Shown: piece by piece, positions 1 through 11,079 of the stretch
How the letters are laid out: each line of letters opens with the position of its first letter
How positions within the stretch are numbered: position 1 is the first letter of the stretch
From: Cladosporium sp. IMV 00045
Lineage: Eukaryota; Ascomycota; Dothideomycetes; Cladosporiales; Cladosporiaceae
Assembly (NCBI GenBank): GCA_001931905.2
Contig: MSJI02000188.1
Coordinates: 1-57,405, forward strand
DNA: 57,405 nucleotides
Reading direction: 5' to 3'
Translations under genes and position numbers: made by a program
The notes under the pieces: model-generated
What the model saw: the letters and a program-made list of their open reading frames with translations, nothing else
Database searches by the model: none
What the model was told of the DNA's origin: nothing

Positions 1-933
1 AGAAGAACGAAGAACTTGCTGCTCTTGCTTCAAAGACTGAATTGCCTATCGAGCTCTACTACACCATCAATGTCGACGGTTTTGAACTGAATGTTGTTGA
101 GCGTCGCCCACCGCATTTTGACCCTAGCGGCAAGAAGAAGTACCCGGTCCTCTTCTACCTCTACAATGGCCCAGGCTTCCAAGAAGTCGACCGTCGCTTC
201 ACGGTCAACTTCCAGTCTTACGTAGCATCCACACTTGGCTACATCGTCGTCACCGTTGACGGCCGCGGTACTGGCTACCTCGGACGCGCCCACCGCTGCA
301 TTATTCGCGGGAATTTGGGCTACTGGGAAGCTCACGACCAAATCGCCGTCGCGAAGCAATTTGCGGCAAAGAAATATGTTGATGCGGAGAAGATCGGCAT
401 TTGGGGTTGGTCCTACGGCGGTTTCATGACGCTCAAGACGCTCGAGATGGACGCCGGTCAGACTTTCAAGTATGGCATGGCTGTTGCGCCTGTCACTGAC
501 TGGCGCTTCTACGATTCCGTATATACCGAGAGGTACATGCACACGCCGCAAAACAACCCCGGCGGTTACGACAATGCAACGATCAACAATATGACCGCTC
601 TGAGCCAGAATGTCAAGTTCCTGGTAATGCACGGCTTCAGCGACGATAATGTACATTTCCAGAACACGCTGCAGTTGCTGGACAAGCTGGATCAGGCCAA
701 TGTGAAGAACTATGATGTTCATGTCTTCCCAGACAGCGATCATAGCATCTACTTCCACAATGCCAACCGCATTGTCTACGAGAGTGAGTATTTACGATCA
801 GTCACAAAAAGAAATAACAAAACTGACTGTGCACGCAGAACTCAGCGACTGGCTCGTCAACGCCTTCAACGGCGAGTGGCTGAGAACAGACAGCCCGCAG
901 CCTCTTCCGCTTGGCGAGAAGATCGAGCGATAG
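1..933 (+). CDS. DPP4: Dipeptidyl peptidase IV-type serine peptidase (5' end missing)
   Basis: Only the C-terminal catalytic half lies in the window; the frame is open from base 3. An intron at 784-838 (GTGAGT...CAG) joins the body to the last exon, which ends in TAG at 931-933. The S9B alpha/beta-hydrolase triad is visible: Ser in the GWSYGG motif (Ser codon at 411-413), Asp in HGFSDDNV near 645, and His in DSDHSIYF near 740. The tail [13 protein letters not shown] is typical of fungal DPP IV. The family removes X-Pro or X-Ala dipeptides from peptide N-termini. It could be the secreted enzyme or a vacuolar/Golgi relative of DAP2/STE13; the missing N-terminus would decide. Family assignment is firm, location is not. 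Confidence 0.93.
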
Positions 934-1169
934 TTACCTTTCGAACATATGAAATTTACGAAGCTTTTCAGATCTTACTGTACTTCCGTCGCCCTTCTTT
1001 TGCAATCCCAATACCGCCAGCCAGAAAGTCTTGCGCATTGTTGCCAAGCTTTCTTTAAGTACCGCTAGCGTGAAGTATGACGCTAAACGCCTTGATAGTA
1101 TTCGGTCCGTCCGACATAACGCCTTGAACTGATTGAACGTTGAGCAATTCGAAATCATGACTATACACA

Positions 1170-1907
1170 ATGGACAGATTTCACCAAAAGCGAGGCGAAA
1201 GGGCGGCTTGCACGCACCAAAATGAAGAGACCAGCCATCACCACGGCCTTTACGAACATGACTTCACGACCAGAAAACCTTCGACAACGTCAATAACAGC
1301 CTCACCAACAGAGCTCCGCGCCACAACAGCAACCTTCAACACCGCCGAGCTCCTCGAACAAATCCTCCTCTCCATCCCAGCCCTGCACCTCCTCCGCGCC
1401 AAAGCGACCTGCCGCAACTTCCGCAACGCCATCGACGCCTCGCCCGCGCTGCGGAAGAAAATGCAATCTTTCATCCAGCTGGGCGAAATCGACGAGGGCA
1501 AATTGTACAGCTCCGACGCCGGCGGCGATGTCATCTACCCGGTGCGGGATCTGGAATCTTTGGCGTTTTTCTACCCTTCAGATGTGGAAAGGAGGCTTTT
1601 TGTGAGGATTGCTACGGGGCCGGGGAGGTTTGAGCAGGTACAGAAATCGAAGGCGTTTGGGGAGTTGAGTGTTGTGGATCAGGTTTTGGGGGATGTTACT
1701 GTTGGGTGGCATTGTGGTTGTTTTGCGGATGTGAGGTCGGAGTGTAAGATTTCTGGGGAGGCGAGGATGGTTGATTTTTCTTCTGTGCTTGACGTTATCA
1801 GGGAGAAGCATGAGGATGAAGGGCTTGGGTTATGCACGAGCATGGCTAAGTTCTGGCTTGACGGGCTTTGGGATCAGAGTAGGGAGAGTCGTGAGTGGGG
1901 TTGTTAG
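1170..1907 (+). CDS. F-box domain protein
   Basis: An intronless 245-residue protein. An F-box-like segment is seen at about residues 55-100 (FNTAELLEQILLSIP, then LLRAKATCRNFRNAID), preceded by a low-complexity Ser/Thr-rich leader. F-box proteins bind Skp1 and present substrates to SCF ubiquitin ligases. The C-terminal half, which would choose the substrate, has no repeat or known domain that I recognise. The next gene downstream is a second short F-box protein on the same strand, so this is a small tandem family. The start is the first ATG in the frame. The target is unknown. Confidence 0.8.
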   Translation: MDRFHQKRGERAACTHQNEETSHHHGLYEHDFTTRKPSTTSITASPTELRATTATFNTAELLEQILLSIPALHLLRAKATCRNFRNAIDASPALRKKMQSFIQLGEIDEGKLYSSDAGGDVIYPVRDLESLAFFYPSDVERRLFVRIATGPGRFEQVQKSKAFGELSVVDQVLGDVTVGWHCGCFADVRSECKISGEARMVDFSSVLDVIREKHEDEGLGLCTSMAKFWLDGLWDQSRESREWGC

Positions 1908-2236
1908 ATTGCTTCGCAAAGTCTTGGGCGAGCGTAGGTAATGTTTACGAACAAATACACCATTGTGCAATGGGTTCCTACTTCTTCTTTGACTGCGTTA
2001 GACAAGGACAAACAATGCCTATAAGCGCCAAAATGTTGGATTTCGTGACAAGCCGCTACTGCATGCATGCGCCCAGAAAGTGCCAGCGCTAAAGCCGCCG
2101 CCCGCTGTGTAACAGCAGACAATAACACCCATGGGGCTTTTACACGCCAACGAATGCTGTTTGCTTTCTTGCAGGGCTCTCAAGACATTCAGCTACTGCA
2201 AATCCGCCCACTCGAAGATCTCTTAATTGCTGCAAC
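1908..2236. other. Intergenic, between the two F-box genes
   Basis: 329 bases. I see no gene, repeat or clear promoter element; it should hold the 3' end of the first F-box gene and the promoter of the second. Confidence 0.6.
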
Positions 2237-2935
2237 ATGTCGACCCTCAAAGAATCGCCGTACATCCAGCCGAACATTAACGGGAACACCGCCCCGAAGA
2301 GCACATTCGGCAAGCCCAACGGGCTCTCTGCCACGCTGCGAGTTTTCCGCATACCTGAGCTTATCGAACTGATATTTTCTCACTTGGACCCAGACGATCT
2401 TCTACATCGAGTGACGCCGGTCTGTCGAAATTTCAAGCAGATGATCGCGTCTTCGCCAGGCCTGCAACAGAGACTGGCTTTTTGTATTCTCGTTGATGAT
2501 GAGAATCCTACCGTCCAAATTGGCCTCATCCCGAAGGGCATGAAGATGAGCAGTGGCGTGACAGGCTGGCGTCTAGAAACGCACATGCAGTATTTTTTTC
2601 AATGCGACTGGACCACAGGCAGCTCCAGCTACTATACCTTTACCGAGCTGAGATACCACGCAGAGTTCCGCAGGCTCCGAATCGAACTCGGCTCGACCCA
2701 TGCTCTTGAGCTTTCGTGGACTTTCAACTTAGGCGAAGATGACTTTGCGCTCACCATTAAGCGTGGAAATGGCATCTGCTTGGTCAGCGAAAGTTTCACT
2801 CTAGGAGAGATCTTCGACATTGTGGCAGATAGTACTGCGGAGGGGACCGTTGAGTGTGTGAATATGCGTTTCATGAAAGTTGAGGCGAATGGCGATGAGG
2901 CTTTGGCTTCACATCGCCGTGGTAGCGATGGATGA
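2237..2935 (+). CDS. F-box domain protein, second copy
   Basis: An intronless 232-residue protein with an F-box at about residues 38-85 (RIPELIELIFSHLDPDDLL followed by VTPVCRNFKQMIASSPGLQ). The layout matches the neighbour at 1170-1907: short variable leader, F-box, and a C-terminal part of about 140 residues without recognisable repeats. The two proteins share the F-box pattern but are strongly diverged elsewhere. The likely role is an SCF substrate adaptor; the target is unknown. The start ATG is the first in the frame. Confidence 0.82.
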   Translation: MSTLKESPYIQPNINGNTAPKSTFGKPNGLSATLRVFRIPELIELIFSHLDPDDLLHRVTPVCRNFKQMIASSPGLQQRLAFCILVDDENPTVQIGLIPKGMKMSSGVTGWRLETHMQYFFQCDWTTGSSSYYTFTELRYHAEFRRLRIELGSTHALELSWTFNLGEDDFALTIKRGNGICLVSESFTLGEIFDIVADSTAEGTVECVNMRFMKVEANGDEALASHRRGSDG

Positions 2936-4019
2936 AAGTAGTCAGGCGGAGAGTGGCGAAGTTCTAGGAGACGTTTCCTGACCAAGTGTTCTCTCTCTCA
3001 ACTGCCAGCTTTAACGACGCAACGAATGTTTTCTTCATGTCTCTAGGCATAGGAGAGCTGTGTGCATCATAGCTGTTGGCCTATCGCATCCTCGAGCCGT
3101 ACGCTGTCCAACTAGGTTACGAGTCAAAAGATCCATAGAATGTAATGACTCCGAGGTCGGCAACACTCAATGTGAGGAAAGAAAAGAAAAAGATCTTGTT
3201 TGAGTTAAGGCAAGTCGCTTCCCTCTGTTCGATAGAGACAGGTAAACCCAATAGTCATGGAAGAGCCTTGTGAATTACAGACACAGAGATCGACGTTGGT
3301 ACTGGACATCACGGTCTGAATACGATCGTATTGATTCATGGCGACTTTAGGGTCATTCATGTTCATGTTCATGCTCAGAAACTCAACACTACTCTATCCA
3401 GTCCTTTTGAGGATACAGTATGAAGTCGGCATGCCCCAATCGATTTTGCCGAGGTTTGGATTCGGGAAATGGGACGTCATTGACCCGAGAACCGCGAAAG
3501 CAACAATTGCCCTCTATAAACCTTCAGTCGTATAAATTCCTTTATCCTGACGCCTTTAGGCATCTCCCGTAGATTCCATTTCGAAAAGTGAATAGGGCTT
3601 ATATCGTTGACTCTGATGGCCAAACGCCGACACACTCATTCAGGTCTTCAATCAAATACCGCACCAAGACGCAAAAGTCAAAACACCACTCCCAAGAGCC
3701 GTCCGAGCGCTGCCCAAGACAAACACCCCGCGTGTTGATCGTTGGATATAGCCTGAATGCTGCAATAGCCGCAGACTCTACCCCATTTCCCCAGAAAAAT
3801 GGTGCGCGGTGACGATGGGTCGTGGATTCTCGCAATGGCGCCGTGAGGCGTATGCGTTCCATATGCCTTTTTCGCTTATACCAACCGATGAACGACTCCA
3901 CACCTCCGGGAAAAACCAGCAGAGTCTTGTGCCTAGTGAATCAGTATAAATTGTTCGTGATGCTCTAGCGAGTAGATTTCTTCAGAGCCACGCCCTACCC
4001 TTGAGACGATTCGAATATC
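2936..4019. other. Intergenic and GH67 promoter
   Basis: 1084 bases without a convincing gene. The short open frames here (for example 3338-3535) have a biased composition and no recognisable motif. The last 80 bases hold the GH67 TATA box. Confidence 0.55.
3945..3950 (+). promoter_or_regulatory. TATA box of the GH67 gene
   Basis: TATAAA lies 70 bases before the ATG at 4020, a usual spacing for a regulated fungal gene. I saw no clear XlnR-type GGCTAA site upstream. Confidence 0.5.
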
Positions 4020-6602
4020 ATGTTGGCAGCCCTGTTGCTCCTCCCTCTCGGCCTCGTTGCCGCTGAGGATGGGCTCAATGCCTGGCTTCGGTATGCTCCC
4101 ATTCCAAATGCTGAGCAGCTCCGAGGCTCGGTCCCTTCCAATATCCATGCCTTGAACGACTCGAATGCCAGCCCTGTCTACACTGCTGGCGAGGAATTGA
4201 GGCACGGCATTAGCAGCATCTTCGGCAGCGATTGCAAATTACACCAGAAGAATGAACGTGACGACTCGGCTGATCTTATCGTCGGCACGGTTGACGCCTA
4301 CTCGAAAATGAATGGCAACAGCAGTGACATCCCTGAGCTGATCGAAGATGGCTTCTATCTCGACACCACCGGCGATCAAGTCGTCATTCTCGGCCAAAAC
4401 GAGCGTGGCGCCATCTACGGTGCTTTCGAATACCTCAGCATGCTCGGACAAGGCAACGTCTCCGAAGTCGCCTTCGCCTCGAACCCGGATGCCCCCATTC
4501 GCTGGATCAACCAATGGGACAACATGAGAGACGGAGGCACTCACGGCTCCGTTGAGCGTGGATATGGCGGAGACAGCATCTTCTTCTGGGACGGTGTTGT
4601 GCGTGAAGATCTCACCCGCGCAGCCCAGTACGCACGCATTCTGTCTTCGATCGGCATTAACGCCGTTGTCATCAACAATGTCAATGCCAACGAGACGATT
4701 CTCAACGACACCAACCTCGACGGCGTCGCGAGGATCGCTGATGCTTTCCGTCCGTACGGCGTTCAGCTTGCCATGTCGATGTACTTTGCTTCTCCGCAAG
4801 CTCTGGGCGATCTCGACACGTTTGATCCGCTTGATGGCGAAGTGCAGGAGTGGTGGAACAATGTTACCAACGTCATCTATGATAAGATTCCTGACTTTGC
4901 GGGTTACTTGGTCAAAGCAAACTCTGAAGGGCAGCCTGGACCACTTACCTACAATAGAACCCTTGCGGAGGGAGCGAACATGGTAAGTACCTTGATTTCG
5001 ATGTTTCCTTGATTTTCAATCTGACTTTTGCAGTTTGCTAGAGCCCTTGAGCCCCATGGTGGCACTATCTTCATCCGTGCCTTCGTCTACGACCATCAGA
5101 ACCTCAACGAAAGTGACTGGTATGCCGACCGCGCCAACGCCGCTGTCGAGCACTTCGAAGGCCTTGATACCGAGTTCGACCACAACGTCGTGGTACAGAT
5201 CAAGCATGGTCCCATCGACTTCCAAGTGCGCGAGCCTGTCTCGCCATTGTTCTCTCGCCTCAGGCAGACACCATCTGTGAATGAGCTGCAAATCACTCAG
5301 GAATACTTCGGCCAGCAAGCCCATCTCGTCTATCTCGCGCCGTACTGGAAAGAGATTCTCGACTTCGATCTCCGCGTTGACAACCAGAGCTCGCCTGTGC
5401 ATGACATTATCAACGGCAAGCGATTCGGCACCAACAGGGGAGGCTACGCGGGAGTAGCGAACGTGGGCATGAACTCGACTTGGTTAGGCTCTCACTTGGC
5501 CATGAGCAACCTTTATGCTTTCGGAAAGCTGGCGTGGAATCCTCGCAATGAGCCTTCGGACATTCTGGACTCTTGGACTCGACTCACCTTCAGTCACGAC
5601 CAGGAAGTTGTTGACACCATCAACCACATTTCTATGATCTCCTGGCCAATGTACGAGAACTACACGGGCAACCTCGGCATCCAGACGCTGACAGATATCC
5701 TCAATGGCCATTACGGTCCCAACCCATTGTCCCAGGATGGCAACCCTTGGGGCCAGTGGACTCGCACTGATAACAATGGCGTCGGTATGGACCGCACGAC
5801 TTGGAATGGCACTGGGTTTGCAGGCCAATATCCACCTCAAGTCACTGCGCAGTATGACACCATCGAAGCAGTCGAAGACAACCTTCTCCTTTGGTTCCAC
5901 CACGTGCCCTACGATCACGTTCTGAAGTCTGGCAAGACCGTGATCCAGCACTTCTACGACGCACACTACGATGGCGCCGAAGTTGCACAAACTTTCCCCG
6001 ACCGCTGGGCAACACTCAAAGACAAGATCGACCCGGAGCGCTTCGAGCACGTGCAATTCCGCCTGGTCTACCAAGCAGGACACAGCATTGTGTGGCGCGA
6101 CAGCATCGTAGACCTCTATTTCAACCGCAGCCAGATTGCAGATGAGCACGAGCGCGTCGACAACCACCCATGGCGCATCGAAGCCGAGGACATGGAGCTC
6201 GATGGCTACGAGAAATACCTCGTCGACCCCTTCTACTCGGCTTCCGAGAGCTGGGCGATTGTCACCTCAGACAACGCGACCACCGGCTCCGCTTCGACCA
6301 CTGTGCCATTTGAGAGCGGCACCTACAACATCGGCGTCGTTTATTACGACCAAGCCATCGGAAACGCCACTTGGGAAATGTGGCTAGGCGATTCGCAGGT
6401 TGGCGAGTGGCACGGAGATCTTGAGTATATCATCGGCAAGGCTCCCACATTCTACATCGATGGCCAGGCCGCTACTCGCATTACTTTTGAGGGCGTGGAA
6501 GTGGAAAAGGGCCAGGAGCTGAAGATTGTTGGACATCCCGATGGTGATGAGCCTGCGCCTGTCGATTATGTCGTTTTCTTGCCGGAGGGTGTCTTGGATT
6601 GA
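4020..6602 (+). CDS. aguA: Secreted GH67 alpha-glucuronidase
   Basis: Two exons, 4020-4982 and 5034-6602, with a 51-base intron (GTAAGT...CAG), giving 843 residues, the usual length for fungal AguA. It begins with a signal peptide (MLAALLLLPLGLVAA). GH67 enzymes cut 4-O-methyl-glucuronic acid from the ends of xylan oligosaccharides. The expected catalytic acid is Glu303 in NSEGQPGP. The two general-base carboxylates are Asp383 (HGPIDF) and Glu411 (ITQEYFG). The 28-residue spacing between the last two equals that of the Cellvibrio enzyme (365 and 393). Several NxT/NxS sites fit secretion. A TATA box precedes the gene. Its role is hemicellulose breakdown outside the cell. Confidence 0.96.
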
Positions 6603-7105
6603 ATTAGACGGGAGATGATCCTAGTTGGTAGATACGTTGAATGCAGACATGAGGTTCTAGATTTCATAAGGACGTCTCAACATCAATGATTCGTGAAGAG
6701 TTGACGAGAGCGTGTAATAATATTTCAAACGCAAAGATCGGCAACGGTGCTCAGATCTTCGTAGTCTCAGTCCATGGAATTGCGCATCCTTATCGCCCCA
6801 CATAATCCACCCCTCTTTCAACGGAAGCATGCACCTCACTTCGTCCATCTCCGAGGATGAAGATACGCGAATGCCGTCTACCAATCGAAAGACGATGACC
6901 GCAATCTTTTGGACATAGCAAGTAAAAAGCAATGGAGATGCTGGAAATGCCTTGTAGCCACCTACCTGTGCCCCGTCGGCCTTACGAGCCTTCAAGGATG
7001 ATGATAACATACATTCTGTTTCTGTCGTCCTGTGATGTACCATAGGCCCAAGACGTCGACAATATAGCTTGTTCCGAGATACCAAGGCTCACAGTCAGAC
7101 CAACA
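6603..7105. other. Intergenic, GH67 end to SDR start
   Basis: 503 bases. A 142-codon open frame on the minus strand (6657-7085) has no recognisable motif, and its ATG lies only about 20 bases from the SDR start codon. I do not call it a gene. Confidence 0.5.
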
Positions 7106-8121
7106 ATGGGTTCTCAACAGCAGAGCGAGAGCGAGCACTTTTCGCCATACAGACTGGACGGCAAGCTGGTAATATCATCTTGCAGCATTGTCAAGCTGGA
7201 TCCTTGGTGGACAAGAAGACTCTACTAACAGACTCTGAAGTACGGCTTCATTTGCATTGTCACTGGAGCCACCCAGCCAATCGGCCGTGCAGTTGTTCAC
7301 GAACTGGCAGCTCATGGCGCTGCCGTTGTCTACGCCTGCTCAACGGAGCCGACAGACGACTACGCCAGCCTGGTCTCTGACGTGAACACGACATATCCAA
7401 GCACAAAAGTCATCGGATACCCATTCCAGCACGGCGATGAACAAGGGACTCTTACCCTGATCGACGATGTGTTGAACGCCTGGGGCCGGTAAGCGACTAT
7501 CAACTCATCTACTCTTCCAGCGTCATACGCTAATCCGTCTCCCACAGTCTCGACATATTCGTGACAACCTCCACCTCTCCCGGCCCCAGCACCCTCGCTT
7601 CAACTACACCAGCAAGCCTGCACTCCCTCTTCGAAGCCAACAGCATGGCACCTTTCCTCGCTCTGAAATACGCACCAGCCGCGATGCGCAAGACCACGCC
7701 GAAGGGAAACTACGCCAACGCAGCGCCGAAAGACCGCGAGTATGGCAGTATAATCGTGGTCAGCTCAGTAGCGAACTCGTCTTCTGGTGAAGGAAGCGCG
7801 GGTCCAGCTTCCACTGTGGCAGCACACGCGGCGCTTGGGGTTGTTCGGGCGGGTGTGCCTGCTTTGAAGGGTACTGGAGTCAGGATCAATTGCGTGAGCG
7901 CGGGCGGCATTCAGGACGTCGGAGGACAGGTAGTTGATGTTGCTTCGCATGAGGACAAGAGCAAGGCGAACACAGGAGGTTTAGGAAGGGCTGGTCTGCC
8001 GATGGAGGTCGCAAGGGTGGTTGGATTTTTGAGCAGCGGTTTCAGCTCATACATCACCGGGAGCAATATTGTCGTGGACGGAGGAGCGAGTACCATGGGG
8101 TCTCTGGCACTGTCGGCGTAA
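7106..8121 (+). CDS. SDR-fold protein lacking catalytic Tyr and Lys
   Basis: Three exons: 7106-7168, 7241-7488 and 7548-8121; 294 residues. Both introns have GT-AG ends, and the first has a CTAAC branch site. The Rossmann start reads TGATQPIG (residues 29-36), where the classical pattern is TGxxxGIG, so one glycine is proline. The strand-5 Ser is present (VVSSV, 174-178). The C-terminus has the usual SDR ending (YITGSNIVVDGG). Where classical SDRs carry YxxxK the protein reads ASTVAAHAALG, so Tyr is Ser192 and Lys is Ala196; the NNAG motif is also gone. Normal oxidoreductase chemistry is therefore unlikely. It may be a binding or regulatory pseudoenzyme, or decaying. Confidence 0.82.
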
Positions 8122-8321
8122 GGAGGGGTTACATATGTTTTCCAGGTTAATGAGAAGATGATCGTGATCCACTTACTGATACGGCCTTTTTTCTTGTCTA
8201 AGTGGAATACAAAAAGACTAACAAATCTCCGCTCCACCAAAGCCTCGCGTTGCAGTAAGTACATATCTCTCAGCTTCCGTGCGACATGCGATCCGAAGCA
8301 AGACTAATAAAGCTAATAGGC

Positions 8322-9323
8322 TCAAGTTCTACGACCATATTGATTGAAATAGACGACAGCACGAGGGCAGCAATCCGTGAAAACAGTGCATTCAACATCA
8401 TTGGAGACCGGCGAATTAATGAAATTAAGGCAGCCGTCACCGCACAGGTCGAGGCAGTCGCCATCGGTTGGCACGACTGTGCAGGAGACACCAACGTTAC
8501 AGGCCGGATTATCGACGCACCCAATTTGGAAAGGGGTGTCGCTCGTGTTGCTGCATGTGGGCGGGCCTAGCTTGAGATTTTAGTAGGGGTGGTTGATCGT
8601 TATGGGGGCTTCTGTGCGGTGGGGACAGGGGCATGAGTTGCTTGGGAAGATATGGGAGAACTTACGGAGTCGTTGTCGTTGTCGTGGTTGTGGTTGTGGT
8701 TGTTGTGGTTATGATCGGAGGCGGCGTAGTCGTCGACGTCGTTGTCGTTGTTGTCATGGTAGTCGTGGTAGTCGTAGTAGTCGTGGTAGTAGTTGTCGTC
8801 GTGGTTGTAGTTGTCGGTGCTGGGACGATGACGGTTTTGGTTTTGCCATAGCAAGAGCAGAACTAGAGAACGCAGTCAGTCAACATGGAATTCTGTAAGC
8901 CTTCCTGGGGGATCCAGCAGTGGCGAATGGCCTCCAGTCGGGGGCAAGAGGCTGTCGAGTCAAGGGCTTAGGAGGATGACTTACAGTCTTGGCAATCTCT
9001 CCCTTAACGGAAGAGAAAAGGCAAGGAAATGGATCTTTGTTAGAGCACTTGGTAGCTGCAGGCGTAGTCGCTGGAGGGGCGGTGGTAGTAGTCGTAGTGG
9101 TATAACGCTTGGCTAATCACGGCACAGGTTTTGCAGTGACTGTGACGACGGGGTTGGGGTATTTAGTGGCACAGAAAGTCTGAGCCGGAGCATAGTTGGC
9201 CAAGGGTGCAAGGAGAGGATAGATTCCAACCTTGCAAACTACACCTGCTGCTACAACGGGTTCGCGAGCAACAAGGGCCGAGGCCAGGTGGATGAGATTG
9301 ATGAGAGCTAGGAGAAACAGCAT
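8322..9323 (-). pseudogene. Secreted Thr/Cys-rich modular protein with in-frame TGA
   Basis: Read on the minus strand: exon 9323-8985, exon 8862-8666 and exon 8550-8322, with introns 8863-8984 and 8551-8665. The joined frame has 254 codons. It begins with a signal peptide (MLFLLALINLIHLASAL). A Cys module (VCK...TFCAT...VVTVTA), a second similar module (KCSNKDPF...TFCSCYG...), a long Thr-rich spacer and a Cys-rich C-terminal domain with about ten cysteines follow. A TGA at 9117-9119 (codon 69) stops the frame between the modules, while the same frame stays coding-like on both sides. Options are a nonsense mutation, readthrough, or an unusual intron (GTGTAG...TTAG) that would remove the first module. 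The function is unknown; it looks like a cell-wall or apoplastic protein. Confidence 0.5.
8670..8818. repeat. GTN-rich codon microsatellite (Thr tract on minus strand)
   Basis: The plus strand is an imperfect run of GTT/GTC/GTG/GTA triplets. On the minus strand it encodes about 40 threonines in two blocks split by a Pro/Ile patch. It lies inside exon 8862-8666 of the secreted protein and would be an O-glycosylated linker. The plus-strand reading is an implausible polyvaline. Confidence 0.8.
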
Positions 9324-11079
9324 GTTTATTCGATTATGCGTGAAGAGAATCTCTCATTGTCTCGTTTTGTGAGAGAAATGGTCGATACCGAGTACTACTA
9401 GTTCGTCTTACATGTTCTTCGGTCTCTTTGGGTGCAAACTCATTTGAAGATCCAGCCTTACGAAGGTTGCAATCATCTTTCGAAGGCCTGCGTCAGGTTA
9501 TCAAATCAGACAATTAGTCTTTTGAGCATATGAGTGAAGCACGCTTGAAATATTCGTCTTCATTATGCTGTTGGCTGGAGTCAATTGCGAGTATTTGACA
9601 AGTTTGTGGTGAAGGTGTTTGTTTTGGCTGGGCTATGATTCTTGACCACACTAGCGATTGGACAGGACAAAGTCCTTCGAAAGTCGTTCGACCTGAAGCT
9701 CAAAAGCTCAAGGAGGTCTTCTCAGCCTTCAAGTGTGCTCTATGTGGCATCTGGTCTTGGATCTCAACAAGGTCAACGCTTGTTCATGCTTGATAACGAA
9801 ATTTCACATAAGTAAGTGAATTCTACCGAGTGGCTTGACCGAGGCGATTGGTTGCTTCGTCTCGAACCATGGCCACGAGATCTGAGCCGGCAAAAGGTAA
9901 TGCAGCATCATTTCTGGTCTCTTGATCTCATTGTTTGAAATATAGCTTGAGCTGATATCAGACTCAAGCTTTCTTTTGAGATTTCGGCTTGAATATTTGC
10001 TGCCATCGGCCAATTGTGCATGGTTTATATGCATTCTTGCCTTCGACCTAGAACTCCGATCAGCGTGGGAGTCAAGTAGTGTCGCAACAAGAAAGCAAAT
10101 CAGTTTAGATTTCTTGTTCTTCCCTTTGGACCATCTGAACTTCGACAACAGGCCAGGGCATGAATCGTTGTCCGGAAGAGCAAGACGACAATCAGAAACA
10201 CTATGATCTTAGCTTTGACCACTGTGAATGCTAGCAGATTCGACCGTTGAACAGAAGCTCATGATGTGAAGCTCATCCGGTGTTCGCCATGTGGCAATCC
10301 TGAGACTGGAGACTGGCTACAATGAGCAGAAATAAGCTTTGGTTCTCCGCAGATCTGGAATCTCAAGTGAGGCGTACGCCACAAAGCCTGTGAATTAAGC
10401 TCTCTCAGAGCGACTTGTGTCCAGCTCATCCAAGGCCGGCCAGAGTAGACTCGATCTTTTGATTTTGATGCGCCACTTCGTCCTGAGAAGGGATTCGCAG
10501 AACGTTTCCAAGCCACATAAGACGCACATCTTCGCTTCTGGAGAAGTCAGTACGCCAGGCCACACGACGATCTCTCTGCCCGCCCGAAGCTTCTCCCATG
10601 TGATGATGGATATGGAAGCATCTGAGAGCTGCACTGAATCGTATCTTCGCTTGAACTGCATCTTCAAGCGACTGGCGACGATGCTATCCAGAATTCTGCC
10701 TTGTTCCGGGCCAAGGAGAGAACGGCCCCGTCTTATCATTATGGCAAGGAAAAATAATATAGCCTCGGGACCAGCCGCTGCAGCCTTCGCGAGCCTTCAG
10801 GGAGCGGGGCATCTCGTCCGTTCCATGAGAAGTCCGGAATCCATCGCTGGGCAGTGTCCCAACTCTCCCATGGCAGGCTTTGGTCTGGAAGGATGGCCCG
10901 TATTGTCGAGACCTGCAGACAATTCAATACACGTGGTTTAAGATGGCGCACTTGTCGTGCGCATGCGTGAGCAGCATGTTTGCGTTCTCTCAACAAGACC
11001 ACAGACTACCTGCGGAAGGTATGTCCTGTCTTTGTACCTGGACAACTCATTTCTTCGAAACATCATTGCCAATCTCATC
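9324..11079. other. Long intergenic region
   Basis: 1756 bases. Several open frames of 85-175 codons occur on both strands (for example 10417-10941 plus and 10395-10739 minus) but overlap each other, lack recognisable motifs and have no clear exon structure. It probably holds the promoter of the Thr/Cys-rich gene (minus) and of the GT71 gene (plus). Confidence 0.5.

Noticed and set aside
30..758. 242-codon minus-strand frame opposite the DPP IV gene
   Set aside because: It is the mirror of a strongly coding plus frame with S9B motifs and has no motif of its own.
6657..7085. 142-codon minus-strand frame between GH67 and the SDR
   Set aside because: No recognisable motif and its ATG lies about 20 bases from the SDR start codon.
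8633..8851. Plus-strand polyvaline frame
   Set aside because: Antisense of the Thr-codon microsatellite; composition is implausible.
10395..10941. Overlapping frames on both strands before the GT71 gene
   Set aside because: No recognisable motif, no exon structure, and the two strands compete with each other.
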